A stretch of DNA of 64,000 nt from Actinomortierella ambigua (taxonomy: Eukaryota > Mortierellomycota > Mortierellomycetes > Mortierellales > Mortierellaceae). Both the position numbers and the translations under genes were made by a program. The first letter of the stretch is position 1; each line of letters begins with the position of its first letter. Location of the stretch: assembly GCA_016098155.1 (NCBI GenBank), contig JAAAJB010000016.1, forward strand, positions 4,438-68,437, in the 5' to 3' direction. The notes under the pieces are model-generated. The model ran no database searches and had not been told where the DNA came from. It was given only the letters and a program-made list of their open reading frames with translations. Positions 11,585 to 23,122 of this stretch are shown in pieces.

Positions 11585-13286
11585 GGCTGGAGCTGGTGGG
11601 AGAGTGTGAGCAATGCAATCAATGCGCGATTGCAAAGAGCCAATGAATAAACAGTCAGGGGACGCGGCGGTTGCTGATTGTTGACAATAGAAGAAACGAG
11701 AACAAGAAAGAAGAGCACGCCCTATTCAATGCCCCGTGGTGGAGAGCAGGACTGGGAGAAACAACACACAATAAGGAAGAGAAGAGATAGAGGGAGAGAA
11801 TGATCTAATTTGTACAATCCGATGAAAGAGAGAGAGCGAAGCAGCAGAAGCATCATGTCAGCTCACATGCATGCAGACAGGGAAAGGGAACGAAACAAAC
11901 AGAACGAAGGAAGGAAGGGGGTGTGGGGGGAGCAAGGGAGCCACCACCACCACCAACAGGTAGGTTCCCTTTCCTTCCTCATGGAGAATGAGACGCCGAG
12001 CATTGGGGGCAGAGCATAAGGAGGAGGTGGGTGCTTACCCTCACGCACAGGCAGTAGCTTGCAATGTGTAGGGCCAAGAGACTAGAGGAGAGAAATGGTC
12101 GTGCAATGAGGGAGAATGGGGGAGAGGAGCACGATGGGGGGAAGCAGGGGGATATGTTCAAAGAGACGAAACAAGAAAAATAATAATAATAATGTCATAC
12201 TTTCTTGTTTTTGACAATTGAATGCCAACAATTCAATCTCAACACTCCCACTACTCCTTGGGCCATCTCCTCATGTGGCCACCCATCTTACTCGTCTCCA
12301 TTGGTCAAAAGCACAGACGGGATACAATCTCGTAAAACACTCGACAAACCAACACTCACTCCACTACTGCCCAACACTGCCACCATCCCTCGAGTCATAG
12401 GACCTCATCATGTTCAATCCCATATCCACCAATGAAGTGGTGTGTTCCCAGTCCAAACGCACCGTTGTTGTTTTCTTCTTTTCTCATTCACCCAACCGCC
12501 CTCCCTTTTACCTGCAACACCCGCATTCGGCTGGCCATCTAATCTTGGGCCTATCCACCATCACGGAAAATAATAGTGGCCGTGACTAACAGAGGACTGA
12601 GCAGGCAGAAGTAGGGTCAAATTTTCTCTCATCCAACAGCTCTTCCAGTAATTTTGTCCGCACACTTTTCGCTCTCCACAAGTATAACATGGGGAAAGTC
12701 TGGTGAGAACATCGGCTTCCAAGTGTGAACCCATTCACTTATCACGAGGTGGCATCAGCGATGTAACTGTTGATCATTATCCCCTGTGCCTGAGACCATC
12801 ACCCTTCCCGCTCCCCCCTAAAAACGGTTACAATACGCATATGCAAAAGTTCCGTTGAGAATCTTAGAGAAATGCCGGCTTTTTTTTTTATGCTTGGAAT
12901 GGAAAACAAAACAATGATGATGAACTATGTACACTGTGCAACTAACCCAACGGAAACAGGGGAAACCCCTCTTTTCGTTGGGTGGATGAGATGAAAATGA
13001 GGAGAGGTTGCGGGAGCAGAGGAGACAGTGTGCATCATTAGAAGATATTAAAAAAGAACAAAGGTGAGAGGGGAGGGAGTTGTTACTCAATTGCAGATCT
13101 ACAACCAAGTAGTTTCCGTCCCCCTTCAAACGAAGTAAAAGTAACAGATGAAAAAAAAAGGGTCTTCAGCACATCTTTGAGACTTTTTTGTTGTGGTGGT
13201 GTAAAGTGATTGTTGTTTGTTTGTTGTTGTTGTTGGAACGCTGTAGTTTTTAGTGCTCCCACATCAACAAACACAAGCTCGCTCGC
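11585..13286. other. Intergenic: 5' region of the PHD gene and 3' flank of SNU13
   Basis: About 1.7 kb with no supported gene. From 11750 to 12180 the minus strand is pyrimidine-rich, the usual promoter or leader signature in this window, and fits the PHD gene start at 11584. From 12200 to 13280 only short ORFs of ordinary composition occur. The TTG/TTC-rich stretch near 13200-13245 lies just past the SNU13 stop and is probably its 3' untranslated region. Confidence 0.45.
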
Positions 13287-13815
13287 TTAGATGAGGAGCT
13301 TCTCGATCTGGGTCTTGATGGCCAAGATCTGGGACTTGAGATCCGAACCCTCGTTCGAGGTGACGGCAGCGGCAATGACGGGGCGCGAGACACCGCAGGC
13401 ACGGCCCAGAGCAGTCTTCGAGGGAACAAAGACATAGGGGACGTTCTTGTCCTCGCAGAGGAGGGGCAAGTGCAGCAAAATCTCAATGGGCTCAGTGTCG
13501 GCGGTCATGACGATGAACTCGGCAATACCACGGTTCAGAGCCTTGGTGGCCTCGTTGGCACCCTTCTTCAACTGCTTGTAGTGCGAAGCCTGCTGGACCA
13601 GGTCCATGATGGTGTTGGTCAGAGCAGCATCGGCAAGAGGCCAGGCCTTGGGGTTCGAATCAGCCTATACATTGCCCAATGAATCAGAGCACAGCACAAC
13701 ATGATTAGGATCCAGCAACTTTCACGCAGACACACAAACTCATACATGGCTTTGATGAACAACTTGGTCCAATCAGACTAGCCTCTCTATTCCATGGGTA
13801 GTAGCGACATACCAT
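13287..13815 (-). CDS. SNU13: Snu13 / 15.5K, L7Ae-family snoRNP and U4 snRNP protein (2 exons)
   Basis: Exon 1 contributes only the ATG (13815-13813), followed at once by a GTATGT donor. Exon 2 runs 13664-13287 and gives 125 residues, 126 in total, the same length as yeast Snu13. The protein reads [20 protein letters not shown], then the L7Ae core [40 protein letters not shown] and [20 protein letters not shown], and ends in [17 protein letters not shown]. Snu13 binds kink-turns in U4 snRNA and box C/D snoRNAs, so it works in both pre-mRNA splicing and rRNA 2'-O-methylation or processing in the nucleus and nucleolus. The match is specific for Snu13 rather than Nhp2 or ribosomal L7Ae/eL8. It shares a 434-bp promoter with the divergent IPI1/TEX10 gene. 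Confidence 0.96.
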
Positions 13816-14249
13816 TGTTAAAATCGAAAAAAGAGATGCAGTGAAGGAGGGTGGTGAAGAGAGGAGAGAAAAAAAAAAAGTCTTGAATAAACAATTGGGT
13901 CTAATATTTGTGTGAACGCCATGCTTTCTTTTTTTTTATGTTTTGTTTTGAGGATTTCGCAGTCACTTAGCGGTTTGCCATAGCGCAAAGACTGAGCCTC
14001 CTCGGGCTTTGAACAACCCACTCGCTCCCCATTGCAGCCTTTGGTTCGCATTCAATTCCCACTCGCCCCCTTCGCCACCATTAGAACCTTAGGGAGAAGG
14101 CAGAATACCGCCAAGTAAACGACTGTAGCACTGTGTGTCACGAATTTTAATCCGCCTGGAGGAAGAGTCAAGCTGCAACTCGCACGAGTACGACAAGAAC
14201 GCCTTTAACGCGTGAGATCTGATCCGCCGACAACTTACACCTTATCAAC
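13816..14249. promoter_or_regulatory. Bidirectional promoter between SNU13 and IPI1/TEX10
   Basis: The two start codons are 434 bp apart and point away from each other, so this short non-coding segment must hold both promoters. No TATA box is obvious. There are A/T homopolymers around 13868-13940 and GC-richer sequence toward the IPI1 start. Confidence 0.6.
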
Positions 14250-17200
14250 ATGCCGAACTCGAGCAGCAAAAGGAAAAAGGAGAAGAATGCCGACTTTAAG
14301 GTATTGCCCTGTCTCCGGTCTCTCATAAGCATCTTAGCTAGTGGAGCCAACAGTGTCGCGAACACCGATCATCCCATTCTGACACACTGCCCGCCCTCCT
14401 TTTAACGACTCCTTTAGAAAACCAAGCTGAAGGTCGGGAAGAAGAAGGCCGTTGCTGACAACTTTACAGACACAACCTTCAAGTCCAAGTGTAAGCCTCC
14501 TTTCGTTCACTTCCTCGTCTTTGTTTGCAGCATTCCATGTCGCAAACATAAAAAAGAATGCTCATAACTTACCTCCAATATGTCTTGGTTGATGCAAAAT
14601 AGCCATCTCGCTACCAACACAGTCAATCAGTCAGGATAAGGCGGCGCTCTTAACAAACTCGCGCAATGCCACCTTTTCTGAATTGATGATCCAGCTGAAG
14701 CACTACAGTCCTGGCACACGCAAGGATGCCCTCATGGGTCTCAAGGATCTCTTCCACCGACACCCACATCTGCTTCCTCTGCATCTTGGAACTCTTGTCA
14801 ACGCCATTGTCCGATTGCTGATTGACGACGTAAGAATCATTCACCAGCTGGCTTGGCCCATATCCTGACCGTGAAAAAAAAAATGGGAACGATAGAATAC
14901 TCATTTTTTTCAATGATTTTCCTCCGCATTCACTGGTTGGGTGGAATCAATAGTCCAGTGTCGTGCGAAAAGCTCTGCAAGCATTTTTATCAGAGTTTAC
15001 GCCCATGCTGCACCCGAGAGACATCCACCCCTTCTTACCGCTTCTGATCGTATATACTTGCTCAGCCATGACCCACATTCTTGAAGACATTCGTGAAGAT
15101 GCTCTCAAGTTTATGGATCTGTGGGTTGCAGCCGGTGGTCAAGTCGTTGTCAATGGCTTTTGGGATAAGGTACCATTTCTGCGCATACTTTCCTTTCTCC
15201 ATCACATAAGCGCCTGTCGCACAAAGGGAGATTTTTTTTTTTTGTTAACAGCCTTTTGCATCCTCTTTGTCTAAACAGATTATGCCCAACTATGTCGCCC
15301 TCCTAACGTCCGACTCGAACGCCAGTCATGCATCAAAGCTGTCCAGCGCCATGTCTTTCACCGCTGCCACGCCGACAGCCACCCAGGGTGCCAGCAACAA
15401 AGCATCTGCCCTTTCTGCCACCAAGGGAGGAGGTTCTTCGTCAGGATCTGGAGCTGGAGCGCACACGAGCAAGAACGCCTTTTCTTCGCTCAAGGCAAAA
15501 TGCAGTGTCCTCGAGAGTTTGGCTGGATTTTTGGAGGCTGGCCTAGTTGGTTCCGAACAACGTGGAGGAGCAGGAAAACAGGGGGCTGTCGAAAGAGACC
15601 CGCATTGGTTCCTGCGCAACTTTTTGGCGACAGAACATGCTCGACGGAGCTTTAACCTCAGCAGGACGACCATCTCGGGTCAAGAAGGCCTGGGTCAGCC
15701 CGGCCAGCGACGGAAATCTAAGAAGCGCAATTTGGATGGTGGTCGAACGACCACAGGTGGTGGTGGTGGTGGTGGTGATGGTCGATCGGTCAAAAAGCCA
15801 AAGACAGACGATGATGAAGAAGACGAGGAGGAAGACAGTGATGATTCCGACGACGACACCAGTGACGAGGAAGACGACGAAGAGGAAACAGAGACTCCCT
15901 CCAATGGTGACGCAGTGTTGACCATGGCACCAATTATCTCGTTTGCAAGCGCACATCGACACCGCCACACCATGGCCACCTCGCCTTTACACCCAACGCT
16001 TCCTCAGTCCAACCTTGTGCACTCACTCTTTGGAGACTCGGGCTCTTCTTTGCTCGGCTCCCCCGGCATCCCCATCCGTGTCTTCCCTCAACAAGGTGTT
16101 GCCAGTGCTGTCGGTGCAGGCGCCGCCTCTAGCTCATCCTCCACCTCTTCTTCTTCCTCGGCATCCGGCAGCAAAGCTCTGGCCCCTGGTGCCAGCAGTA
16201 GCACGCTGCAAGGGCGTGTTGCCGGTACAAAGCAGCTCATCTCAACCCTTCACCCTTTGTTGCTCTCTGTCTGGTTGGACACTGCGCCCAACGTCTTTGG
16301 ATCGAGCGCGACACCGCATAGCGGACCAGCTCTAGAGATGGTCCATCTGATTCTGCGGATATGGGGTACCCTTTGGCGAGCCGTGTTGGCCCGACCCAAG
16401 GCGACGGCTGCCGATACTAGTGCGGACAACAAGGACGAGCAGTCGCTAGGACAGACCAAACAGGAAGAAAAGTGGATGGACGAGTGCCTGCAGAGCATGC
16501 TCAAGCATGTCCTGATCTACTTCCCCTTTGGCAAGGACAGTGTTGGCATGATGGACACCAAGGTCGCCTCGATGCTGCATGAGATGAACACGCTGTATTG
16601 TGAGCTGTCTTCGTTGTTCCTCTTGGCCTCTGGGGCTGGTAAGGTGCGCAAGGTGAGCTTGGACTCTTTGAGGCAACAACGCAAGGTTGCCGGTATCGAT
16701 CAACGTCCTCCACAAAAGAAGCAGCAACAGCAGACAGGCAAGACCTCCTATCGACCCTCCAACAAGGTGGCGAAGCAGCAGGCCAAGAAGGCAGCCATGA
16801 TCACCGTCGATTCCTCGGACGACTATGACAGTGAAGAGGAAGAACTGAAGGCCCAGGCTGACAAGGATGGCATGGTCTATGTACCACAGGATGCGCCTGA
16901 ATGGGTCGATCAGGTGGTCGAGTTTGTTCTCGATACCCTTGGCTTTGATGATCCAGATGACGAGGACGAGGACGAGGAGCGTGGCCAAAAGTCGCAGCTG
17001 ACAACGCGGTCATCCGATTTCACGCCCAAGCATCTGACGGCTCTGCTGCCGACGCTGTGGACGCTTCTCAACTGTCTGGAGACGAGACGCCGCGAGTATG
17101 TGTTTGAGGCGCTGATGGGCGTCTTTGACGAGTCGCACCCCCAGAGCGGCGTCAAGAAGACGATCCTCGAGTTTTTGTCCCTGATCATCCAGCTCCAGTC

Positions 17201-17876
17201 CCACCCTCACTACACGGGCACGTTCACGCTCATGATGCCCGGTGCGCGAACCACCGCCAACAGCAACAACAAGGCGCTGTTGGGTCTTCGGTCCAGCGAC
17301 AAGGAAGAGCAAGAGGCGTCGATCCGCAAACTCTCGGCCTTGTTGTCCAAGACGTTGCTCAAGCTGCCCAAGATGTTGTGGGATCTGGGTGCCGACCGGC
17401 CCGAAACGAGTCTGGCCGTCTTGGATCTGCTGTCGTGGATTGTCACCGTTGCCGGTGATGAGCATGCGGGTGCTGCCGACGAAGCCGAGCGGGTCAAATT
17501 CCTCCAGACGTTGCAAAACTATATGGCCCTGTTCTTCTCCGTCACGGTCGGAGGCAAGAACGGACAGGAGAAGCGGTTGGTGCTCGGCCCCTTCTCAAAA
17601 CTCCCGTCCGCGTTGCAGCGTCGTGCTGTCGAGATTGTGTACTATTCCTGCCCGAACATTACCGCTGCCTCTGCGAAGACGATGCCTCTCATGGTGGCCG
17701 TCCAAAAATGCTGCCAAGGTAAGAAGTCTCTTTCATACTGTGTGTCTGTGTGCATGTCAGCGTATGAGGTGATCAGTATCACTAACGTCATTCTGACTCG
17801 CTCTCCTATAAAAATAGCTGGCGACCTGTCGGATGAGACGCGCCTGTATATCAAAGAAACCCTTTGCATAGAATAA
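14250..17876 (+). CDS. IPI1: Ipi1/TEX10-like ribosome-biogenesis (rixosome) protein (6 exons)
   Basis: Exons 14250-14300, 14418-14490, 14603-14829, 14954-15169, 15279-17718 and 17818-17876 join in frame, giving 1,021 residues. The N-terminus is basic (MPNSSSKRKKEKNADFK...), then the conserved Ipi1/TEX10 block follows: LPTQSIS, NATFSELMIQLKHYSPGTRK, DALMGLKDLF and VRKALQAFLSEFTPMLHPRD, an armadillo-like helical repeat region over about residues 30-190. A run of Asp/Glu/Ser lies near residues 366-396. The remainder is helical with Ser-rich inserts. Ipi1 acts with Rix1 and Ipi3 on pre-60S ribosomes, and with partners also in heterochromatic RNA turnover. Yeast Ipi1 is about 330 residues, whereas animal TEX10 is about 930, so this protein has the long form. 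Its stop codon overlaps an AATAAA element. Confidence 0.88.
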
Positions 17877-17877
17877 A
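17872..17877 (+). terminator. AATAAA polyadenylation-like element overlapping the IPI1 stop codon
   Basis: The hexamer spans the last codon, the TAA stop (17874-17876) and one base beyond. Only 40 bases separate this stop from the stop of the opposite gene, so 3' ends of the two transcripts probably overlap. Use as a real poly(A) signal is inference. Confidence 0.3.
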
Positions 17878-17916
17878 CACACGCATTTTTACTTTGGGTA
17901 TAAGAATTGTGAGCGG

Positions 17917-18593
17917 CTATGTCGATGCCGCTGCTGGTGCAACGGACTCATGTTGTTTACCCTCCAATGCTGCCGTCACTTGTTCCATGTCCTTTTCGAT
18001 CACTTCCACCCAATTCTGTACATCACCCAATTCCTATGGAGAGACAGAAAGAGAGAGAATTAGTTCGATACAATCAACGGCATCCTGGTTAGATACCCAT
18101 GGTTTGGCTTATCGAGCTGATGCACGCGTATGCGATACCTTCAGTGCAGAATCAAACTGCTCGACAAGGGCCAGCCACTGCTGTGTCTGCTTTGTGTAGC
18201 GCGCCGACTGGGCTGCCAGGTTCCTTGCCCCCTGCTCGAGCTCCTTTTGGCTGTTATATATATGTGATACCCTATCATCCAGAACGAGCGTGATTAGAAC
18301 GGTAGCCTCATATTGGTAAGACTCAACACATAAATAAGAATACAAACAATTCGCCATTACCTGCTACTCAGAGTATCAGCAAGTGCCTCCGTGAATTGCC
18401 CTGCGCTCTGGATGGCCTCCTTTCGAAGATGCTCTAGAATTTTCAGCAGTGTAGAAGTATGGTCAGCGAGAGTACGTAGTGGTTATATCTCCGTGGATCA
18501 ATCATAGTGAGAGAATGCACGTGGGATACCTGTCTCCTTCTTGAGCGCAGCCTGTTTTGTCTGATGGTCTTTCAAGAGGCGATTGAGAGACAT
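17917..18593 (-). CDS. BLOC1S1: BLOC-1 complex subunit 1 (BLOC1S1/GCN5L1/Bls1 family), 4 exons
   Basis: Four small minus-strand exons, 18593-18530, 18433-18361, 18271-18139 and 18033-17917, join in frame to give 128 residues. The product starts MSLNRLLKDHQTKQAALKKE, matching the start of human BLOC1S1 (LLKEHQAKQ). It continues with RKEAIQSAGQFTEALADTLS, then SARYTKQTQQWLALVEQFDS and ALKELGDVQNWVEVIEKDME, the family's most conserved part. The whole chain is predicted coiled coil. BLOC-1 and the related BORC complex act in endosome and lysosome or vacuole sorting. The metazoan protein is also described in mitochondrial acetylation, for which there is no evidence here. The gene is tail-to-tail with IPI1 and divergent from the secreted protein gene. 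It was missed by simple ORF calling because its exons are short. Confidence 0.9.
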
Positions 18594-18921
18594 TGAGTCA
18601 TGTATGCCAATGGTTGAAGCATGGGTATGTTCATGGAAAGGACCTCTTCCTCGTGGTCCACACCCCTTTTTCCAAATTTGGCGGCAACAGGACGGTGGCT
18701 TTGAATTCCGTCTTTTTTTTTTTTTTTAGGCCACAAGGCGGGTTGGTGATAGATAGGGGTGTCCCGACGCGATGCCCCCGGCGCCCAATAAATCAGACTC
18801 GTACGACCCTTCATATAATGACCGGCGCATTTCTCAGACCTCAGTCCGTGTCTTTGCTCCTCCACCTCTCTTCTCATTCTATTGACACGCCTTACCACTC
18901 GCAACCTCCATCTTTCCTTCA
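18594..18921. promoter_or_regulatory. Bidirectional promoter, BLOC1S1 and secreted protein gene
   Basis: 328 bp between two divergent ATGs. It contains an 18-base T/A homopolymer near 18712-18727 and a TATA-like CATATAAT at 18812-18819, about 105 bp before the plus-strand start. A pyrimidine-rich leader (18850-18920) runs into that start. Confidence 0.45.
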
Positions 18922-19589
18922 ATGTTCGCCATGATAACGCTCTGGTACTCTGTCGCTGCTCTTTTCTGTCTACTCGGCCTTGCCTCTCATGCCAATGGTG
19001 TGGACAACCAAGAGTCTCGACTTGATCGGCGCCAGGTCGTCTATGGTAGGTGTTACAGGTTGCAGTCTTCAAAAAAAAAAAAGGAGGAAGAGGATGTATA
19101 TCCCTCGCTAATGTATGTCTGGTTCATGAACGTGTAGTGACGGTGACGGAATATAGATTCATCCCAGCAGTGCCAACCAACGCGCCTTTCGCGCAGCGAC
19201 CAGGCATGCAAGATGTTCCTGCTCCAGGTATAGTTTTATCCATCATCTGTATTGTGAATAATATCCTTGGGGAAAACGTCTACAGTGACAACGCTCTGAA
19301 CATCTCTGGGCTCCCCTGTCTCTCTTTTTTTTTTCCTCCTCTTCCTCCCTCACACCTGCTGTGGACCTGATTATTTTTGCACTGTCGATATGACCGGAAC
19401 GGCTCTTGGCCTCTCTTTTTTTACTGCACTGCAAATGGTAACGTGAAAACTGCCATCTGGTGACATGTGTACTACGCGTCTACACGTTAGAAATCGCTCG
19501 TCCCGTAGCCACTAATGCACCTGCCCCCGTTTCTGAACAATCCCAACCACGGCCTCCCCTTGCTCTCGAAAACCTCATCGCGACGACCA

Positions 19590-19629
<40 letters not shown>

Positions 19630-22498
19630 AAACAACCGCCTGGCCGCGATGGATATGGACTCATATTCGTCGCACTCTTGGCCATCATGGATGAACGTAC
19701 TTGTCGACCCCCATTGGAAACCCAATGATTGGACCCCTTCTTCATCACTTGAACACACCACATCTACCCCTATGCAACCCCAATCCCCTCGCCCTCAACC
19801 TCGGCCTCTCTACCTGGCCCCAAAACTACCTGTGGCCCCAATGGGCAACATGGCTGCTCCGACGCCTGCACTCTACTCTCCTCCTCGCGCTGTTGCTGCG
19901 TCGACTGCCTTGTCACAATCGTTAAACACGCCTCCATCACGGGCCCAAAATAATCACGTCCCTCCTGCTGCTGTTGCTGCTGTTTCTGACCCAATGTCTT
20001 TTTCTGGGCGACCACTCGATAATGCTGCTCCATCGTCCCCATTGCGCATGATGGCCGCGTCTGGCTCGACGACCTCTGCCACACCACCCTCACGCCCTTA
20101 CCCACCGCACGCCCACGCGGCCCCTGCTGCTCCACCTGCTGCCGCTGTGGCTCCTGCTGCCTCGGTATCGGCCCCTGTTGGTACCCCACCTGCTCTTGTC
20201 GGTACGTCTCCCGCTTCCATGCTACCCACAACACCCAACGCGATTGACGGTGGCCCACTGCCCGTTTCTGCTCCTGGTACTATTTTTGCCGATTCTTCAA
20301 TCAACCATCTATCTGCTTCCTACACTCCTCCTGCTCCTGCTCGTGCTCCTGTGGTTGCCCCCGCTTCATTACACCAACCTGCTCCTTCATACCCTCTTCC
20401 TAATGCTCATATTGTCGCTCCTGCTGATGCTATTGTTGCTCCTGCTGCTCCTGCTCCCCCTTCTGCCACACACCATCATTTCCCGTCTTATGAATATGCA
20501 CCTGCCGCTGCGCCTTTGATGGCACCCATGGCCATGAACGTCGCGTTGGGCCCGATGCTGCGACCGGCGATGGCTACTGCCCCTCTTCCTCCTCCTGCTG
20601 CTGCTGTTGCCGCTGCTACTCCTATGAATGCTGCTGCTTCTGCCGCTCCTCCTATGAATGTCGCCGCTTCTGCCGCTCCTCCTATGAATGCTGCTGCTCC
20701 TGATGCTGCCTCATCGGACGGACATATCACCCCCTCTCTGGCCATGACTCCTCCTATGAATGCTGCTGCTTCTGCTGCTTGGACGGCGTCCATTCCTACG
20801 GCTGCGCCGGTCATGGCTCCTGCGTCCGATGGTGATGGCATTCCTGCTGCTGCTTCTGCTGCTGCTTCTGCTGGTGCGCTGTCGATGCCTGCCCCCTTTG
20901 AACCGGTGTCCTTGCCTCCTTTATCATCGTTGACACCGTCGCACGACGCCATTCTCCCTGTGTACATGTCTGACCATGACATGACCCACCGCTCACCTGG
21001 CCATGCTATCTCTTCCCCTGATGCTCCTGCTGCTCCCTCTCCTCCTCTTCTTCCTCCCCTTGCTTCTGCATCTAATGCTGGTGCTTTTCCCATGCGGGTT
21101 GAACCACCGGCAGATTTGCCTCCTCTTGCTCCTGCTGCTGCTGGTGTCCCTCCCTCCTCCTCCTCTGCTGAAGCATCACCATCGTCCTTGGCCCCCTCTT
21201 CTCCTTTGCCTCTGTATGACCACCCCGTCGCGGTGCCACCACCGCCCGTACCACCTCATGCATCGGCGCCCTTCCAAGCGCTGCGTGCCCCCCTTGATAC
21301 TGCGATCACGCCCTCTGACATTCCTCGACCTTCTCCTGTTGCTGCTGGCCATGCCGTTAATGCTGCTGTTAATGCTGTTAATGCTGCCAATGCTGCTGAT
21401 GCATCTCGTCTCTCAGTGGTATCCCCTCCTCTCTCTGCCCCATCTGCATCCCCTCCTTTCGTTCCTGTTGCTCGACCACCACCACCACCACCACAATATC
21501 AACAACAACAACAACTGCAACAACAACTGCAACAACAACCACAAATACACGCACCACCACCACGCCGTCCATCCTGGGAAAATGCCTTGACGTTTACATC
21601 CTACCCTGGCTTGACCACACCTCTGTCTACGGCCTTTGCTCCACCACCCGCTGATACACATGCCACGGCTCTCCCCTCTTCTCGTCCTGCTGACGCAACG
21701 CCTGCGCTTCTTTCTCCTACCCCTCTTCCAGCACCATGGCAACAACAACAACCCCCTCAAGCATCATCCCATCGCTCCCCTTCCTTGCCTGTTCATTCTC
21801 AATCTCCTCACTCTCCTTTGCGCGAGCAGGAGAATGCAGCCATCCCTCGACCATCCGAGACCATGAACATGCCAACACCAACAGCAGCAGCAGCATCTGT
21901 GTCGGCATCGGCATCACTCTCTCCACCTCCTCCAACGCCACGCGTCTCGGCTAGCCCGACCAAGGTCCTGGTCCCAGTTACCATCACCAGCACTGGCAGC
22001 GATAACCTCGTGACGACAACGACGCGTTTCCCTACTACCGCATCGAACCTTCCTACCAAAGATCTCCTGGAAGAAGAAGAAGAAAACAGTGAGAAGGTAG
22101 AGGGGGAGGAGGAGGAGGAGGAGGAGGATGACTCTCAAAAGTTGTCGACGACCAAAACAACAGCGATGGATGTTGACAAAGATGAAGAGCACGATCACAC
22201 CATCACCACCACGTCCACAACATCGACAACCCGCGGGTCGCCTACGACGACCAGCGTGTCGACATTTGTCGGTCCAGATGCCACGACGACGGTGATGACT
22301 TTGGTGCCCCCGACTATTACTACTACAACGACAACGGGAGGAGGACGGTCGACAACGCGGCCTTCTTCTTCTTCTTCGACCGTGTTGCCATGGTCGTCGT
22401 CGTCGTCGTCGTCGTCCTGGGTGATATCGGGCGGTCTCATGATAATGGCGACCTTTTACGCGACCGTGGTGGGCGGTTTCGTCATTTTTACCTCGTAA
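18922..22498 (+). CDS. Large secreted Ala/Pro/Ser-rich surface protein, probably GPI-anchored (3 exons)
   Basis: Exons 18922-19045, 19138-19227 and 19491-22498 join in frame for 1,073 residues. The N-terminus MFAMITLWYSVAALFCLLGLASHANG is a signal peptide (hydrophobic core about residues 5-22). A dibasic site (RLDRRQVVY) follows, as in many fungal secretory pro-proteins. The bulk is low-complexity: poly-Asn near residue 105, long Ala/Pro/Ser/Met tracts, four decapeptides of the type MNAAASAAPP (20624-20785), polyglutamine, then Glu-rich and Thr/Ser-rich tails. The end is a Ser run followed by about 25 hydrophobic residues to the stop (WVISGGLMIMATFYATVVGG...), which fits a GPI-attachment signal better than a membrane span because no basic tail follows. 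No enzymatic domain is visible. Role as a cell-wall or surface mucin-like protein is inference. The 19228-19490 intron could hide a further small exon. Confidence 0.7.
19594..19628 (+). repeat. (AAC)n microsatellite encoding polyasparagine
   Basis: In-frame AAC run inside exon 3 of the secreted protein gene. Confidence 0.9.
20624..20785 (+). repeat. 30-bp tandem repeat encoding MNAAASAAPP decapeptides
   Basis: Units begin at 20624, 20654 and 20684 (perfect 30-bp spacing), with a fourth at 20756 after a 42-bp interruption. The peptide versions are MNAAASAAPP, MNVAASAAPP, MNAAAPDAAS and MNAAASAAWT. Confidence 0.85.
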
Positions 22499-23122
22499 GG
22501 TTTTTTTTTTTTCTTTTCTTTTGTTTGAGCCCTTCCCCCTTTCCTCTCCGCGCTTCTCTCAGTTTGATCTGTTACACCCCAAGTTACACCACCCAAGATA
22601 TATTTCCCCCCCCCCCCCCCTTTTTTTTTTCCAATATCGCGGTTCCCCCGACCCCAACCAAACCCACATTTCAGAATACAGCAATAAAGATCATTGGGTT
22701 TTTTGTTTTGTTTTGGGTAAGCGTGATTTCGTACGTAATAGTACGGGTACACGATGAGAAAGATGATGCAATATATTGTTACAGGGGGGGAATGGAAGAA
22801 AGGGCTTGTTGCTACATGTTGCTACAGGAAAAAAAAAAGTAGAGGACACACGAAAAAGAAAATAATAATAAAGAAAAGTTGAGCGATGGTACAATAGTAA
22901 AAAAAATAAAATGAAAATGTACAAGGTTTTTGCAGAGGTGTTTGAACAATAGTGGGTAGAGTTACAAGAAAGAAAAGTGTGCAAGCGAGAATAGAACAAG
23001 TACAAAGCGAAAAAAAAACACACTGAACGAGAAAAAAAAACACAAAGTGAAAAGGAGGAAGAAAAGAGGAGACGAAAAAAAAAGTCCCTCCTTCCGGAGT
23101 TGCGAGCCCTCGGTCTCTTTCT
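22499..23122. other. Convergent intergenic region
   Basis: 624 bp between the stops of the secreted protein gene (plus) and the unknown acidic gene (minus). It contains homopolymer runs of T, C and A and no supported ORF, and probably consists of two 3' untranslated regions. Confidence 0.5.
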
